Shown: positions 35,161-49,099 of the stretch, one piece after another | Position numbering within the stretch: position 1 is the first letter of the stretch | How the letters are laid out: each line of letters starts with the position of its first letter | Assembly (NCBI GenBank): GCA_030272155.1 | Contig: CP126195.1 | Location: 5,687,001-5,751,000 of the forward strand | Direction: 5' to 3' | DNA length: 64,000 nt | DNA from: Tetradesmus obliquus | Lineage: Eukaryota; Chlorophyta; Chlorophyceae; Sphaeropleales; Scenedesmaceae | The notes under the pieces: model-generated | Databases searched by the model: none | What the model was told of the DNA's origin: nothing | The model's input: the letters and a program-made list of their open reading frames with translations, nothing else | Position numbers and translations under genes: made by a program

Positions 35161-37849
35161 GGTGAAGGGCTGGCAGGGCAAGGGCGGCAGGACAAGGGCT
35201 GTGTGTCTGGACAGAAGCTGGTGTACCGATTGAAGGGGTGACGGGAGGGGGTGGGTCCTGGGCGGCTGTGCACTATCAGCAGTATTCTGCTGCAGCATTG
35301 TCTGCTCTTTGGTGTGGTCTTTGCTGGTTTGCTTGTTTTGCGTATGTTGGGGGTAGTGCGTTAGCGCTAGGGAAGATTGGGTACTGCAGGTTTTGTAGGA
35401 GATGGCAGTTGCAGCCTACTTGTATCAGCAACGTGCGAACAAGAATGGCATCGTCACTGCAGCTAGTGCAGTGCTTGGCAGTAGGGGTGTGTCAGCTGTT
35501 GGCAGCTCTGTTGCATACATATCAGGGTGTTTTCAGTGGTTACTGCTTGGCCGCTTGTGCTGGTGGGTACCACTGCTGTGCTGGTGTGTCGAGGCACACA
35601 GGCTTATGGCACTGCATGCCACGTGTATTGAACGTGTTGATTGCTGTGTCTCGCGTAGGCGTACAGACGCTTGTAAGGCGATTTGACTTGAGACGTTACA
35701 GTGCAGGCGTTGCGATACGTGCAAGCTGCATGCCGCATTCTGGCTGCTGCAGAATGTCGCAGTGGCCTACTTGTATTCTTTGTGCTCTCCCTTGCATGTT
35801 GTACTTTGCTATTGCACCTTAGCAGTGTCTCTTGCTTACCTCTGAAATGTCTTGGGTAGGGCCGCGTGCTGACGGCTTGATTCGGGTATGTGCAGCTGCT
35901 TGGTGGTTTAAAGATCTACCGGCGTGCGTCACTCTTTGGTAGTATGGCTTTGTGGTACAGCGGTGCACTGGCCTGCTCATGCAACATGGTAGCAATCTTT
36001 GCTTTGCACGCTTTCCTGCTGTCGGTGTGGGCTTGCTGCTACCTGCCTGGTTAGCATGGTGGATCAGTAGCTTGTGTAGTGGTATTGCTTGCTATTGCTG
36101 GTGCAAGCACACCTGCTGCTGGAGCCTTTGCCTTCCACGCGTTTATATTGCATCGACAGCAGCGCAGATCTGGGCACGGGTGTTGGCAGCAGCAGCAATG
36201 CGTGTAACAGCAATGGATGGGCATGTTCATCCATACTCCTGTTGTGTCGTTCTTCACGCTGGTTTAGCAGCATTCCTGTGTTGGTGGTGCCATGCCTGCA
36301 TTGGGTGTGCAGGTGCCACGCTTGTGTTGGGAGCAATGCTTAATCGCATCAGCCTGCTTGCGTTCTGACAGCGGCGTTGTGCAGTAGTCTGCCTGGCAGC
36401 ATTGAGTGCCAGCCCGCCGGCGGCTGGCATGATACTGTGACAGATATGCCTGCATCCCACCTGTGCTGGAGTGGCACGCCCACTTTGTGAGGCCCTGCCC
36501 AGCACATCTTCTCTGCTCTGCTGCAGGAGATGGCCACTGTGGCTGTGATGTATGTGCTTGTACCATATGTGTTTCACACAGGTGTCTTGGCCTGCCACTC
36601 GGTTGGCAACCATGCTCCACACCAGTTACAGTCATGTATGCTGCCATTGCGAGTGTGTCGGCTACGGTGTGCATGATTCCTTGCATGCTTGGTTTCTGTC
36701 GTCCCAGGGGTGGAGCGTTTTTGCTATGGCACAAGTAGCCCAGATTGTGAGAGTGCAGGCACAAACTTGTTGGATTATTGGCTCAAGGACAGCAGAAGTG
36801 AGGCATGAAGCTTACATGTGTGTTGTTGGGTATGCAGCATGGTGTGAGGCTCGGGCATTCCCCTCACAAGTCCTGATGTGTAAGCACAGAGCGTCGGGGG
36901 TTTGAAACCGAGAGCTACACAGCACCAGGCTTTTGCTTGGGCCTCAGACCTGTTGTTGTTCACACACATGCAGAACAGCAGTGTGTGCTGTATGGGACCC
37001 GTGTGGCATTCACACTGCTGTCCGCTTACGCTTGTGCTTTGGGACGCCAGCAGCACTATGAGCTGCTAGCATGCTCTTGGGACCTGCAGCGGGTGCGTGT
37101 TTGCACCCGTTTACACATGCACGGCATGCCACGCGGCGTCAGATATCATTGTTCAACCTAAAGCCATACCATGCATGCATTTCCAGCATTGTTTGGCCGC
37201 CTTCTGGGATTAATTTGTACCAGATCCAGCTCGCTACTGCTACCACTGCCTTGTGTAGCAGTCGTTTCACTGCTTGTAGCAGCACTGTTGCTTGCCCAGC
37301 CAGGCAGCAGAGCAAGGACATGCAAGTGGCAGGTAATCTAATTGCTGCACGTAATTGTCGTATTTGGTAGGCTATTGTGCAGTTGGTGACATGTGCAGCA
37401 CTGTAACACAGAATCGTACACGCTTATCCATACCAGCGATCACCAGCTGCTAAAGTTCAACTTTAAGTTACTGCGTCTCTTGCCCAGGGCGGCTGCGCTT
37501 GTGTGCTGCACTGCGCTGCCAAGGTGTTCGCTTCCTGCAGCTTTGTTTGTGGCGTTCACGCTGTTTCACCGTGAACATGGCATGCTGCAGTGAACACAGC
37601 CAGCACAGTAGCGACCAGGTCCGCCAACAACAATTGCCGCTTGGTCGCATTGCATGTACTGTTCCAGCCAGTGAGGGTTTTTGGCGTTGGCTGGTTTTTC
37701 TCTCTCATGACGCTGCCATGATCAGATTTCTTTGTTGGAGCCGTTGTCTGAGCTGGTGGGGCTTCTTGGAGTTGGTATGGCTTTTTCCGTGTCCAAGATA
37801 CTACCTTGATTATAGACTCCTTTATTGGGGCGGCTGGCACTGAGTGTTG

Positions 37850-38090
37850 GTCGGGTGTGTGCGGCATGCAATTGAGCTGTAGCACACCAAGGGGGTGTGG
37901 GGGTTCAACTCCCCCGCTTATTTTTTGGTCCGGGCGCTGGGCACCTCCGGTATAGGGTGTTGTGACGTGTTCTGCTGGTGACGCATTGCCTCCCGCTCCC
38001 GGCAGTTGGGCTTGCCCAATTGTGCTGTGGTAGCGAGCCAGTAGGATTCCGTCCCCCCTGGTAACCAAAAAAAAAACAAAAAAAACACAG
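37850..38090 (+). mobile_element. Candidate tRNA-derived SINE
   Basis: At 37899-37915 a perfect tRNA T-arm is seen: five G, the loop TTCAACT, five C, containing the pol III B box GGTTCAACTCC. About 150 bp downstream an A-rich tail (38067-38086) ends the segment. No full tRNA cloverleaf could be folded, because the 5' acceptor strand does not pair. The 5' limit is a guess and no target-site duplication was confirmed. Confidence 0.4.
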
Positions 38091-38802
38091 CCAGCATGCA
38101 CAGCTGTATGCAGTGCAGCTGTGTTCCATGTACAATGCTAACTCTCTGTCAACAGCTGCACTGCATGCAGCCAAATGACACGTGTTCGATAGCAGTAAGC
38201 CGTCAGCCTGATCCACGTCAGATGCGTGTGTTAGGGAGCATGCAGGCAGCAGCTGCTGCTGACGTGGCTGTGATAGGTTTGGCATCAACCAGCAGCTCCG
38301 TGCGAACACCTGGCAGTTAGCACCGTTGCGCGCTGTCATGGCACATATATCTGCGCTCGGTGATCATCAATCAACATGCATACGTGCATGCCAACGGCTG
38401 GGCCTCGTCGTATTAAGGAAGCACGGTGATTACATGTGGATCCTGCCGCTGTATCACACGGTATGATCATGAGCCGAGGGCTTGCACGTGGCCACGTCCA
38501 TGGACCGGTGAGGGGAGAAACGCTCCCAGAGATCTGCGCATAAACAAACACAGTGCACGTGCACACCACCATAGAACGACATGATTTCATGCCAGATCGG
38601 CCGTATATCGAGGAGGACACAATGATGCGGGGAGTCAAATTGCGGCGCCAGCTGGCGCCCTTTGAAAGAGCACCACAACCACAACAGTTCGATGCCAATC
38701 CACAGGCGTGTTGAAGTTGAGCATATCGATAAGAAGACTAGTCAAATGGCGCAAAGATAGGCAGATCCCGAGGGGATCTTTATGCGCGACTCCCAGCTTC
38801 TT

Positions 38803-39105
38803 TTACTGCGTCGTACAGGATGCTGCTAGCAGCGCTGCGGTAATGTTGCAGTGTACACTGTGATGTCCTGACAGCTGCTGCTTGAACATGTTGTCAATGC
38901 CGTTTTCCTTCAGAAACACAATTGTGCAGAAGTCGCTTGAGCACATACATTTGCGGCTTATCAAAGTATTGCGTCGTTCAAAGCGCAAGCAAGCGGCTAC
39001 GCTGCTTAAGTTGTGCGTCAGTGTGCTGCTTGCACTGCTGCGTTGCCAACGCAGTGTTTGCCAAAAACTTACATGTGCCGCACTTATTAGATCACACCAA
39101 AGCAT
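38803..39105 (-). other. Orphan ORF, 100 codons, TTG or internal start only
   Basis: The open frame includes RFERRNTLISRKCMCSS and FLKENGIDNMFKQQ. No family recognised, no splice support, no codon signal. Listed only because the surrounding region is otherwise empty. Confidence 0.15.
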
Positions 39106-39538
39106 AACTTAAACAGCTGTAATTGTAATCAGTGTGCATTCAAGGCGCTGCACTGCTGTGATCTGCTGCAATCAGCAGGTGACACAGCAGATTTCTGCAG
39201 GAAGTTCTCGAACAAAACATGGATGGGCAGCAAGCGATGTACTTGCAGACAAGGGATGTAATTAATGACTCATTTTGATTTATAGCACGATAACACGCAT
39301 TGACGCGCCCTGTAGCGCTGTTGAGCTTGGGTTCGGTGTATAGCAGGACCGAAACAGGTCGTGCGCGGTCGCTGCGTGACGCCTAGCATGAATCAGTCCA
39401 CATAGAATAACCGAAAAATAGTTTTGAGGCGCTGCGGGAGCATATGCAAGGCTTGAAACGCGCGCAATTTGGCAAACCAGTTCATGTCAAAAAGTCATAT
39501 GAGTGGGAGTCGCGTAACAACATACAAATGATCACGCG

Positions 39539-39632
39539 TTGACGTCCCAGCCGTTCATGAACAGCTTCTCATACACCACCCGGGCCTTGTGAGGCCCCAG
39601 GCCACTGCCCAGCTGCAGCCCAGTCAGCATGC
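39539..39632 (-). repeat. Copy of the MUS81 3' coding end
   Basis: About 95 bp repeat the last codons (MLTGLQLGSG...LFMNGWD) with a slightly different end and a stop, downstream of the real stop. It is the same tail-copy pattern as at introns, but here at the gene terminus. Confidence 0.85.
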
Positions 39633-39782
39633 ATGTGCGTGTACTGCCAGACTTCCTTTGCACAACAGCACAGCGTGCCTACCATCATCACCTACGCCAA
39701 CCAGCACAGCCGCAGGGGGCGCGGCACCCACAAAGCAACCACAATCACAGGCCTACACAGCATCAGACATACGCACAGCCTA

Positions 39783-40031
39783 TCACGCGGTGATGTCCCA
39801 GCCGTTCATGAACAGCTTCTCATACACCACCCTGGCCTTGTGAGGCCCCAGGCTGCGCCCACTGCCCAGCTGCAGCCCAGTCAGCATGCCCTGCGCTGCT
39901 GACGTGGCATTGCCCCCCGGAGCTGCCAGCGCACCCCTCATGCAGGACTGATAGGCCCGGAAGAGGCTGATGGGTGTGGGGTAGGCGGCAACCACAGCCT
40001 GCACTGCCTCAACGCCAATGCCTGGCAGCCG

Positions 40032-40069
<38 letters not shown>

Positions 40070-41203
40070 GCAGCGGCGGCAGCAGCAGCAGCAGCAGCAG
40101 CGGCGGCAGCAGTGATTGACCAGCGCCATAACAAATGCATGCTGCTTTCAAAGGCAATGTGCATGACGCGCAGCCAGCAAAGCCCAGATATATCCACACG
40201 ACTGTCACATCGTTAGGTAGCATGAACATGCCGCGTCGCTTACCGCTGACACTCAGCAGCAGCTCTTGCCACTTCTGCCGCACTGTCTTGGTGCGCCGCG
40301 CTGCAGTGAGCCGGCTGTTCCATGACGCCAGAAGCTCCACCTCACCGCTGCCAACCACCACGGCACCTGCTGCTGCTGCTGCTGCACTGCCGCTGTGCCC
40401 TGCTGCTGCTGCTCCTGCAGCAGTCCATGGGCCGTAGAGGTCTTGCAGGAACCTGCAGGGGCAGCAGCAGGCAGGCAAACAGATCACAACCAGGCAGCAG
40501 ATGCAGCAGAGGCGAGGAACGCAGCAAGACAGGTTGCATCGTACTGGACCGAATCTCTGGTCGATCCAGTTGTGACGCGAGCTGCCAGCATGCCTCGCTG
40601 AGCGACGTGACAAGCCCGGCAGCCCAACGCCGCTAGCACTCCCTGCAAAGACTGCATGCAGCTGCACTGCTCTGTGGCATTTAAACAAGCTGAGGAGGCA
40701 GTCCATTTCAGCAACAATCGCGCAGCTGTGGTGCTGGTATTCAAACGTACGTCATCCTCCAGTCAGCAGTCAGCAAAACAACAAGCCTTCAACAAAATAA
40801 AGATCCAGCTGCCCACGTGGTGATGCGGCTGAGCAGCTTCGCAGAGCCAGCACGGCTTGCCATCTCCAGCACCTTGAAGCCATCTGGCAACATGAACAAG
40901 ATGATCACATCACCAAGTAGGAATGGTAAAACCACAAACATTGTCTCACGTGGTGATGCGGCTGAGCAGTTCGATGGAGCCAGCAGGCCCTGCTGTCGGC
41001 AGCACCATGAAGCCATCTGGAAACATAACCAAGAGGGTCACTTCACTAAAAACACAACAGACTTCGCCTCACGTGGTGATGCGGCTGAGCAGCTCCACGG
41101 AGCCAGCAGGGCTTGTCGTCTCCAGCACCTTGAAGCCATCAGCCAACAGCGTGCGGTGCAGCACCGTGGTGCAGGCAGCAGCCTTGGATGCACCACCTGA
41201 AGC

Positions 41204-41238
<35 letters not shown>

Positions 41239-42280
41239 GGTAGCACCCGCATGTAGTGTATAATGGTGTCACGCAGCAGCTCAACTGCGGTGCCAGCAAC
41301 TGCAGTGCAGATCTGCATCACATTTTTAACGAACCTTTCGCCAGCCAGCCACCTTTGGCCCGGTCTGCCTGCAAGTCTGCCGCGTGGCCTTTCAAGATGT
41401 ACATCAACCGGGCGCGAACCTTGAACACGTAATCCTCATAACAGTGCCAGCCACTTACGGTTGGCGCCATCTGCCTGCAAGTCTGCCACGCTGCCTTCCA
41501 ATATGTACATGGGCATGCCTAGGCCTGCCTCGCCCGCCATGGCCCACTTCTGCGCGCTGCCGGACTGTGCTGCAAGCTAGCAACTGCATTCCGAGACCCT
41601 TGCCAGCCACTCACGGTTTGCACTGTCTGCCTGCAAACTCGCCCCAGATTGTTTTAATAGTCATATGTTATTGTGAGCTAGAGAATATGCTCCGACTCCA
41701 GAACACACAGCTGGCAACTCACGGTTGGCGCCGTCTGCCTGCAGATCTGCCACGCTGCCCTCCAAAATGTACATCGGTATGCCCAGCCCCGCCTCGCCCG
41801 CCATGGCCCACTTCTGTGCGCTGTAGCGGCCGTCTAAAATGGATGCGGCCAGGTCCTCGTACGACTTGCGCTCAGCAAAGAAGTCCAGCACATACCTGCA
41901 GGGGCCAAGATAACCACAAACACAGCAAATCATGCAGCAAAGACAAGATCCAGGCATGTGCAGGAAAATCCAGCAAGCATAAGGCTGCAGCAGAGGGGCA
42001 CAAACATCCACCCCAGCACCACAGGAATGTGCATGAGCAACTGGCTGTCCCAGCAGAAGCAGCACCAGCAGAAGCAGCACCAGCAGAAGCAGTACCAGCA
42101 GAAGCAGTACCAGCAGAAGCAGCAGCAGCAGCAGTAGCAGCAGCAGCGCCTCACCGTGCGCGCGTCAGCTTGTGCTCAGCCACCCACAGCACGTCCCCGC
42201 AGGCCAGCGTGACAGCACTGTCCACACGCAGGCCCTGGCCCGCCAGCCCGGCAGCGATGCGCTGCAGCGTGTCTGCAGCC

Positions 42281-42349
<69 letters not shown>

Positions 42350-43703
42350 TGGATCAGAGCTGACGCCGCTGTCCACGCGCAGGCCCTGGCCCGCCAGCCC
42401 GGCAGCGATGTGCTGCAGCGTGTCTGCAGCGGCGGCAGCAGCAACAGCAGCAGCAGGTGGATCAGAGGTGCCGCTGCTGCCCACGCGTAGGCCCTGGCTG
42501 GCCAGCCCCGCTGCAGCGTGTCTGCGGCAAGCAGCAGCAGCAGCAGCAGCAGCTATCACATCATGGACGCGTCAATAGGATCCATGCAGTGTGCAGCCCA
42601 ACAACCTCACCCTAATGCATTGCCACAACCACTAAGTACACAATCTTGAGTGGCATCCAGCGGTAGCTGCACCAGACTCGCCCCAACCCGCGTATTGCAA
42701 TCCACACATCCGTTTGTGGTGTCACTCGTCACTGAAATCACGCCCACAAGCCCACATGTGCGCGCCAGGGGCTTGGCTCCTGCTGATCAACATGTTACCA
42801 CAGCCTCCCACCTACTCACCGGACCCCACACGCAACAATGATGCGCCTGAATACACATGAGCATCAGTTCTGCCAAAACAATCATCTGGCTCACTGAACA
42901 CGTGCACACCTGTGCGCCCCAGGGGCTTGGGCCCCGATGCGTACCGCCCGTACTGCTCCCGCTGGTCGATCAGCAGCACAAGCTCATAGGCATCGGCAAA
43001 GCACTGCCCTGGCCCGAGAGGCGGCAGCCGCAGCCGCGCCGCACTTATCAACAGCAGACAACATGCAACACGACAAGCAACAACAGACTACAGCAAGCGA
43101 GCATGATTTCATTTAACACCTGGCCAAAAGAACAATTGTCTCTGCAGCCAGTCGTCACACGCCCACCCACCTGTGCGCCCCAGGGGCCTGGGCCCCGAAG
43201 CGTACCGCCCGTACTGCTCCCGCTGATCGATCAGCAGCACAAGCTCATAGGCATCAGCAAAGCACTGCCCTGGCCCGAGAGGCGGCAGCCGCAGCCGCAG
43301 CGGCGTCGACATCAGCGGTGCTGCCCACGGCCGAGCAGCGTCACTGCAGGGCATGCAGCAGCAGCAGTGTTGAGTGGTGAGGTGAAAGGACGTGTGGCAT
43401 GGCGCATGCAAAGTCCACGGCGGCAGCAGCTGCTGCAGGAGGCTTGTCGGACAGGCGTCCTGTAGCTGTGAGAAGCACACGAAGGATGCAATCAGAACAC
43501 AACTGCTGCAGGAGTTGCCATGAGTGCTAAGGATAATCGATCGTTCAGGTTCATCCAGGAGTGAGCCGAAGACGCCATTACATGAGGACGATAGACGCAG
43601 CCGCTCACGTGTCAACGCCAACGTATGTGGAGGAAGACACCTCAGCAGGCCGCGGCCGCGGCCCACCACTGCTGCCATTGCTAAGGCCTGCTGCCGAACC
43701 AGA

Positions 43704-43738
<35 letters not shown>

Positions 43739-45736
43739 GTGGTTGGACACTTGTTGATCTGCTGCGGTTGGCAGCAGGCGCCTTGGCTGCTGCTGCTGCT
43801 GCTGCTGCTGCATCAAGGTGCATTAGCTCCGGTTCATCAGGGCCAGGATGCTGCTGATGTGGCCGCTGTTTGACATGTGGCTGGCTGGATGCTGCTGCTG
43901 CTGCTGCTGCTGCAGACGACGGCTGCCGTTTCGCTATCGGAGGCTTGTTTGCGGCTCGAGCTGAACTGGCGGTTGCTGCTGCAGCTGCTGCTGTCGACTG
44001 CTGCAAGTCCGGCGGCCGGCCCAGGTCAGGATGCTGCTGCTGCTGCTGCTGCTGTTGTTGCTGCACTCCAGGGTGCTGCTGCTGCTGCCATGGTTGCTGC
44101 TGTTCTTGGTGTTGCTTCCTGGCAATGCAGAGGTGCGGGTGGTGCACAAGCACCACATCATCAAAGTAATCTTCACAGTGAACATCATCCCCAGCCATTT
44201 CTTCCGGGTCATCTTCACAGTGTGAACTCCGGCCCATGTCTCCGTTGGCAGCAGCAGCAGCACCAACTGCAGCTTCGCTGGCAAACCTGCTACTACCCCG
44301 GGCTGGCTGCTGGGCTGCTGCTGATGCTGCTGCTGCTGCTGTGGTTTCCCCGCACTGGCTACCAAACCCATCCTGTGACTGCTGCCACTGCTGCTGCTGC
44401 CACTGCTGCTGCTGCTGGCTGCCTGGGCGTGCTGCTGCCTGTGACTGCTGCGTCGGCGGCTGCTGTGACGCGACTGCTGCAGTGGCGGCTGGTCGCTGCT
44501 GCTGCTGCTGCTGCTGCTGGCTTGGTGCTGCCTCAGTGAGCCAAGTGACAGCATCTATAACAGAGCCCCCACAGCACTGCAGAGCCTGCAGGTGCAGCAG
44601 CAACCATCATGTGATTCAAGAGGGACTGCAAACAGGCAGAGGCCGCATGTACGGCACAGAGGCAACATTTCAGCAGCAGCAGGTGATACTTTGCGGCAAT
44701 ACACAGCAGCACCCTGCAAGCATGGCTGACTCTGCTGAACAGCTCTGACTCCGCGCCTCAGCAAGCATCACTACTGCACAACGCTGACCAGCTTCTGCCT
44801 ACCCTATGCACTCATAAACTGCGTCCTGCAAGAGCTGCAACGCATTTCGTTCAAAACGACGTGTGCTGAGCCGTGCCAGTTAGGCCTGTGCAGGATGTGT
44901 ACCCTGCAGCCGCCTCACCTCCAGGGCCTGCTGCTGCTTGAAGCCCATCGCCACCAGCACCTCCACCTCAGCAGGGTCAAACTCAGCAGCAGCAGCAGCA
45001 GCAGAAGCAGCACCAGCAGCAGCAGAGGCCCCGCCTGCTGCTGCTGCAGCTGCTTCCGCTGTGCCTTGCTGCTGCCACCACTCGTCATCATCCAGCTGAT
45101 CACCACTGCCTTGACGGGTGCTACTGCTGCGCCGCCTGCGCTTGCCTCTACTGCTGGTGCTTCCTGTTGCTGCTGCTGCTGCTGCCTCTGCATGCTGGTA
45201 AAGCCCGTCCTCATCATCAGCAGCAGCAGGGTCTTGCTGGTAGCTGCTGCTCGCCCAGAAGCCATCTCCTGCAAGGCACGGATCATCGTCACCTGCCCAG
45301 TAGCAGCCACCAGCAAAACCACCATCTCCAGCAGCAGCAGCAGCAGCAGCAGCAGGTGATTTTGTCTGCCACTGTGTGGTTGCTGCAGGAGTGCCTGCCA
45401 CATGCACACCCAGGCTAGCAGCAGCAGCGGCAGCAGCATCTGCGGCAGCCACTGCTGCTGCGACTGTTGCGTCAATGCTGACGCCCTGCGAGCTTTGGCG
45501 GCCGCCCAAACTGCCGCCGCTGCCTGCGTAGTAGAACTCGGCACTTGTGCTGCCTACATTGCGCCTGCTGCTGCCGCTGCCGCCAGTGTTGAATCCAGCT
45601 GCTGTTGCATCTGTAGCTGCGGCACAAGTGTGGCCGCTACCAGCAGCAGCAGCAGCTGCAGCAGGTGCCTTCGCTCGTCTCTGCTTCTTGGCTGCTGGGG
45701 CTGCTGCTGCTGGCTCTACATTGGCTGCTGCTGGAC

Positions 45737-45779
<43 letters not shown>

Positions 45780-45825
45780 GATGGGGCTGACTGGTGGTGG
45801 CTCCTCATCATGCGGCACCTGAAGG

Positions 45826-45860
<35 letters not shown>

Positions 45861-48357
45861 CGGGCGAGCCTAGTTGCAGCAGACACACCCTGCATAGCAC
45901 ACGTGCTGCACCAATGATGCCTTGACATAAATGTGCAAAGTTGCACAACACAGCATTGGAAACAAGCAGCAGCAGGCACATCCCACCATGCGCACAAGCA
46001 GCAGAGCAGCAAATACAGGTTGTTACAGGATGCAATTTGTCTAGCGAGACACGCCGCGCGGTTTGTCAACAATGAACTGGCGGCATGCAGATGCCCCAGC
46101 CCCCACATGCGCGTGTGGCTGCATCTTGCGCGACTCCACACTCCAACATTCACAGCCAGCAAACGCAGCAGATCGCAAGGCACTGCAGCAGATCGCTGTT
46201 TTGCCAGACATGCATCTTACTTCAGCATTCACATGGATTGCAATAACTGGTGGCATGCACAGCCCCAGCTCGCACCTCCGCGTGAGGTTGCATCTTGCCG
46301 GACTCCACGGCGTGCCGGTACAGCCGCGCAGCCAAGCCCATGCCTGCTGACGTCAGCCGGATCTGCAGCAGCAGCAGCAGCAGCAGCAGGGACGTTTGAC
46401 CAAAGCCAAACCAGTTCAAGGCAGGTCACAACTGCGCATGCTTGCTGGTTGCTCTGCGGCAGGACAGCAGCGTATGCACGCTGCACTGCTAGGTATGCAT
46501 CAGCAAAGGCAGCATGTACGTGTAGTGTTCTGCGGCAGTTTGCCTCAGCTGGGCCTGGTCAGGGTTTAGCCACACACCTTGAGAGGGTTTGACCAGCGCT
46601 GGATGAGCGGCGTGTCGCGGTTCTCCAGGGTCTGCAAGGCATCAGAATGTCGGCAGTAGCAGCCACAGTTATGTTGGTAAGCGCATCAGCTGCGGTGACA
46701 ACACTTCACATGACACACTTACTACATGCACTAATGCCTTGCAAGACATGCAAAGCATCAAAGTGCAACATACCTTGATGTTGCTCCAGCCGTCATACCA
46801 CTTTCCCGCGCCCCTGGCACCAGCCCAGGCGTTGGCGTTGCCCTGAATCGGAGCATCAGCCAGCCTGCTGGCCTCAGCAGCAGCAATGAGCGTCTCCTTG
46901 GTCATGTGGGGGCTGCCGGTGCGGTGCGCCTGCACAGCAGCAGTAGAACAGCAGCCATGATCAAGAAAGAAGCAGCTGTGGGTTGTGCACAATCACCGCT
47001 GCAGGCAGGCCCCACTGGGTGACGTGCGGTGTCGTGGCGCAGCGTGCCTGCACAGCAGCAGAATACCAGCCACAGCTTGTCATTGTTGTGTAGTGCTGCA
47101 TGGGCGCGTCAGCCAGCCTGCTGGCCTCAGCAGCAGCAATGAGCGTCTCCTTGGTCATGTGGGGGCTGCCCGTGCGGTGCGCCTGCACAGCAGCAGAAAC
47201 AGCAGACATTGACAAACTTGAAGCAGCTGGGTGTTATAATTGCCTCAGCCGCTGCAAGCAGGCCTTTCTGGGCAGTGTGCGGTGTCGTGGCGCGGTACGC
47301 CTGCACAGCAGCAGCAGAACAGCAGCAGCAGCAACGGCAGCAGAACAGCAGCCACAGCTGCGTTGGCGAGATAAGATGCAGTTACAGAGAGTGCCGCCAT
47401 GAACGCGTAGTTGCCACAACAGCCTCTGGGAGAATACAATCGGCAGACACAGCATCCAGCCAACAGCCAACAGCATCCAGCCAACAGCCAAAAGCAGCTC
47501 ACCAGGTACAATGCCACCATGAATGCACAGCTGGCGTTGCAGTTCAAAGGACAGTGTGGCCCAGCAGCAGGCAGCCACAGCAATCTACAACATCAAGCAG
47601 CAGCTCACCAGATACATTGCCACCATGAATGCATAGTTGGCAGTAACAGCATACAGCGAGGCAGCACACACGTTGGAACATATTATCCACAACAGCACAC
47701 AGAAGCTCACCAGATACATTGCCACCATGAATGCATGGTTGGCAGTGCCAGCTCACAGCAGGGCAGCACACGCACTGCAACATATTATCCACAGCAGCAC
47801 ACAGCGGCTCACCAGGTACATTGCCACCATGAATGCATAGTTGGCAGTGCCAGCTCACAGCAGGGCAGCACACACACTGCAACATATCATCCACAGCAGC
47901 ACACAGCGGCTCACCAGGTACATTGCCACCATGAATGCGTATTTGGCACCGCAGTTCAACGGACAGTGTGGCACAACAGCAGCCGGAGACACAGCTATAC
48001 TAAACACGAAACAGCAGCTCACCACGTACATTGCCATTGCAACCATGAACGCATAGTTGGGCAGTGCCAGCTCACAGCAGGCCAGCACACACGTTGGAAC
48101 ATGTTTGACCAAAGCAGCACACAGCAGCTCACCAGATAAATTGCCACCATGAATGCATAGTTGGCAGTGCCAGCGCGAGGCATGTACTCCTGCTTCGCCT
48201 TGCTGCTGCCGCTGCCTGCTGCACCACCACGGCCACGCTTTGCAGGAGCAGCAGCAGCAGCAGCAGCATCGCCCTGGCTACCAGGCACATCATCAGCTGC
48301 TGCTGCTGCTGCTGCTGCAGTGCGCTTCTTGCTGCCTGCCCCAGCAGGCTTCTTGGG

Positions 48358-48408
<51 letters not shown>

Positions 48409-48913
48409 GGCTTGTGATGCTGCAGCTTGGCGCAGCACCTCTGCTCCTAGCGCTGCAGCAGTGGGATCTGCAGCCAAGGTACAGAATTCAGCAGGCAGGC
48501 AGCAACACATGGGCGTCAACTCAGCGTTGCCCTCATAACACATCCAACCCGCTCAGGCAAACAGTGGCTTTGCTCACGTTGCTGCTGGTTAGCACATGCC
48601 ACATGAAGAGAAAGGAGGCATTCATTGACTGTTACAGACTGAGCGTGTGTACAGACTTGGCTGTTGATGGCAAGTGTTACACTTGGGTTGGTCACCTCTG
48701 CGCAGTATCCTGGCAATCTCCTCCAATGGATCGTGCTCCGCAACGCCAGGCTGCCTGAATGCAGCACCAGCATCTGCTGCAGCGCCATGGCCTGCTGCTG
48801 CTGCTGCTGATGCAGGCCTGCTGCCTGTCCCTGACGCAGGTCTGCCTGCTGCTGCTGCTGCTGCTGCTGCTGCCGCAGACGCAGGCCTGCTGCTTGACCC
48901 TGATGCAGGTCTG

Positions 48914-48948
<35 letters not shown>

Positions 48949-49055
48949 AGGGGCGGCAGGCTGCGCTGCGGCAGCATCTGCTCCAGGCTGCTGTGCACGC
49001 TTCTGAGCACGCTTGGCTGCCGCATCTGCGCGCTTCTCCTCTTGGGCGGCCCTCT

Positions 49056-49099
<44 letters not shown>

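Larger units (their letters stand above)
31804..39538. other. 7.7 kb without a recognisable gene
   Basis: This stretch lies between the 3' ends of two convergent genes. Long triplet runs and junction copies, which mark the genes here, are absent; base composition is richer in T and TG. Open frames at 32927-33268 (+), 38336-38698 (-) and 38803-39105 (-) show no motif I know. It may hold non-coding transcripts, old transposon remains or genes too diverged to see. Confidence 0.5.

Noticed and set aside
37850-37930. A functional tRNA gene at the T-arm
   Set aside because: The T-arm is perfect, but no matching acceptor strand, D-arm or anticodon arm could be folded around it.
31804-39538. Retroelement or DNA transposon coding remains in the gene desert
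   Set aside because: No transposase, reverse transcriptase, integrase or terminal repeats could be recognised by eye.
47385-48133. CRISPR-like array because of regular spacing of about 105 bp
   Set aside because: Repeats are exon ends with donors, spacers are similar to one another and the context is a eukaryotic nuclear gene.
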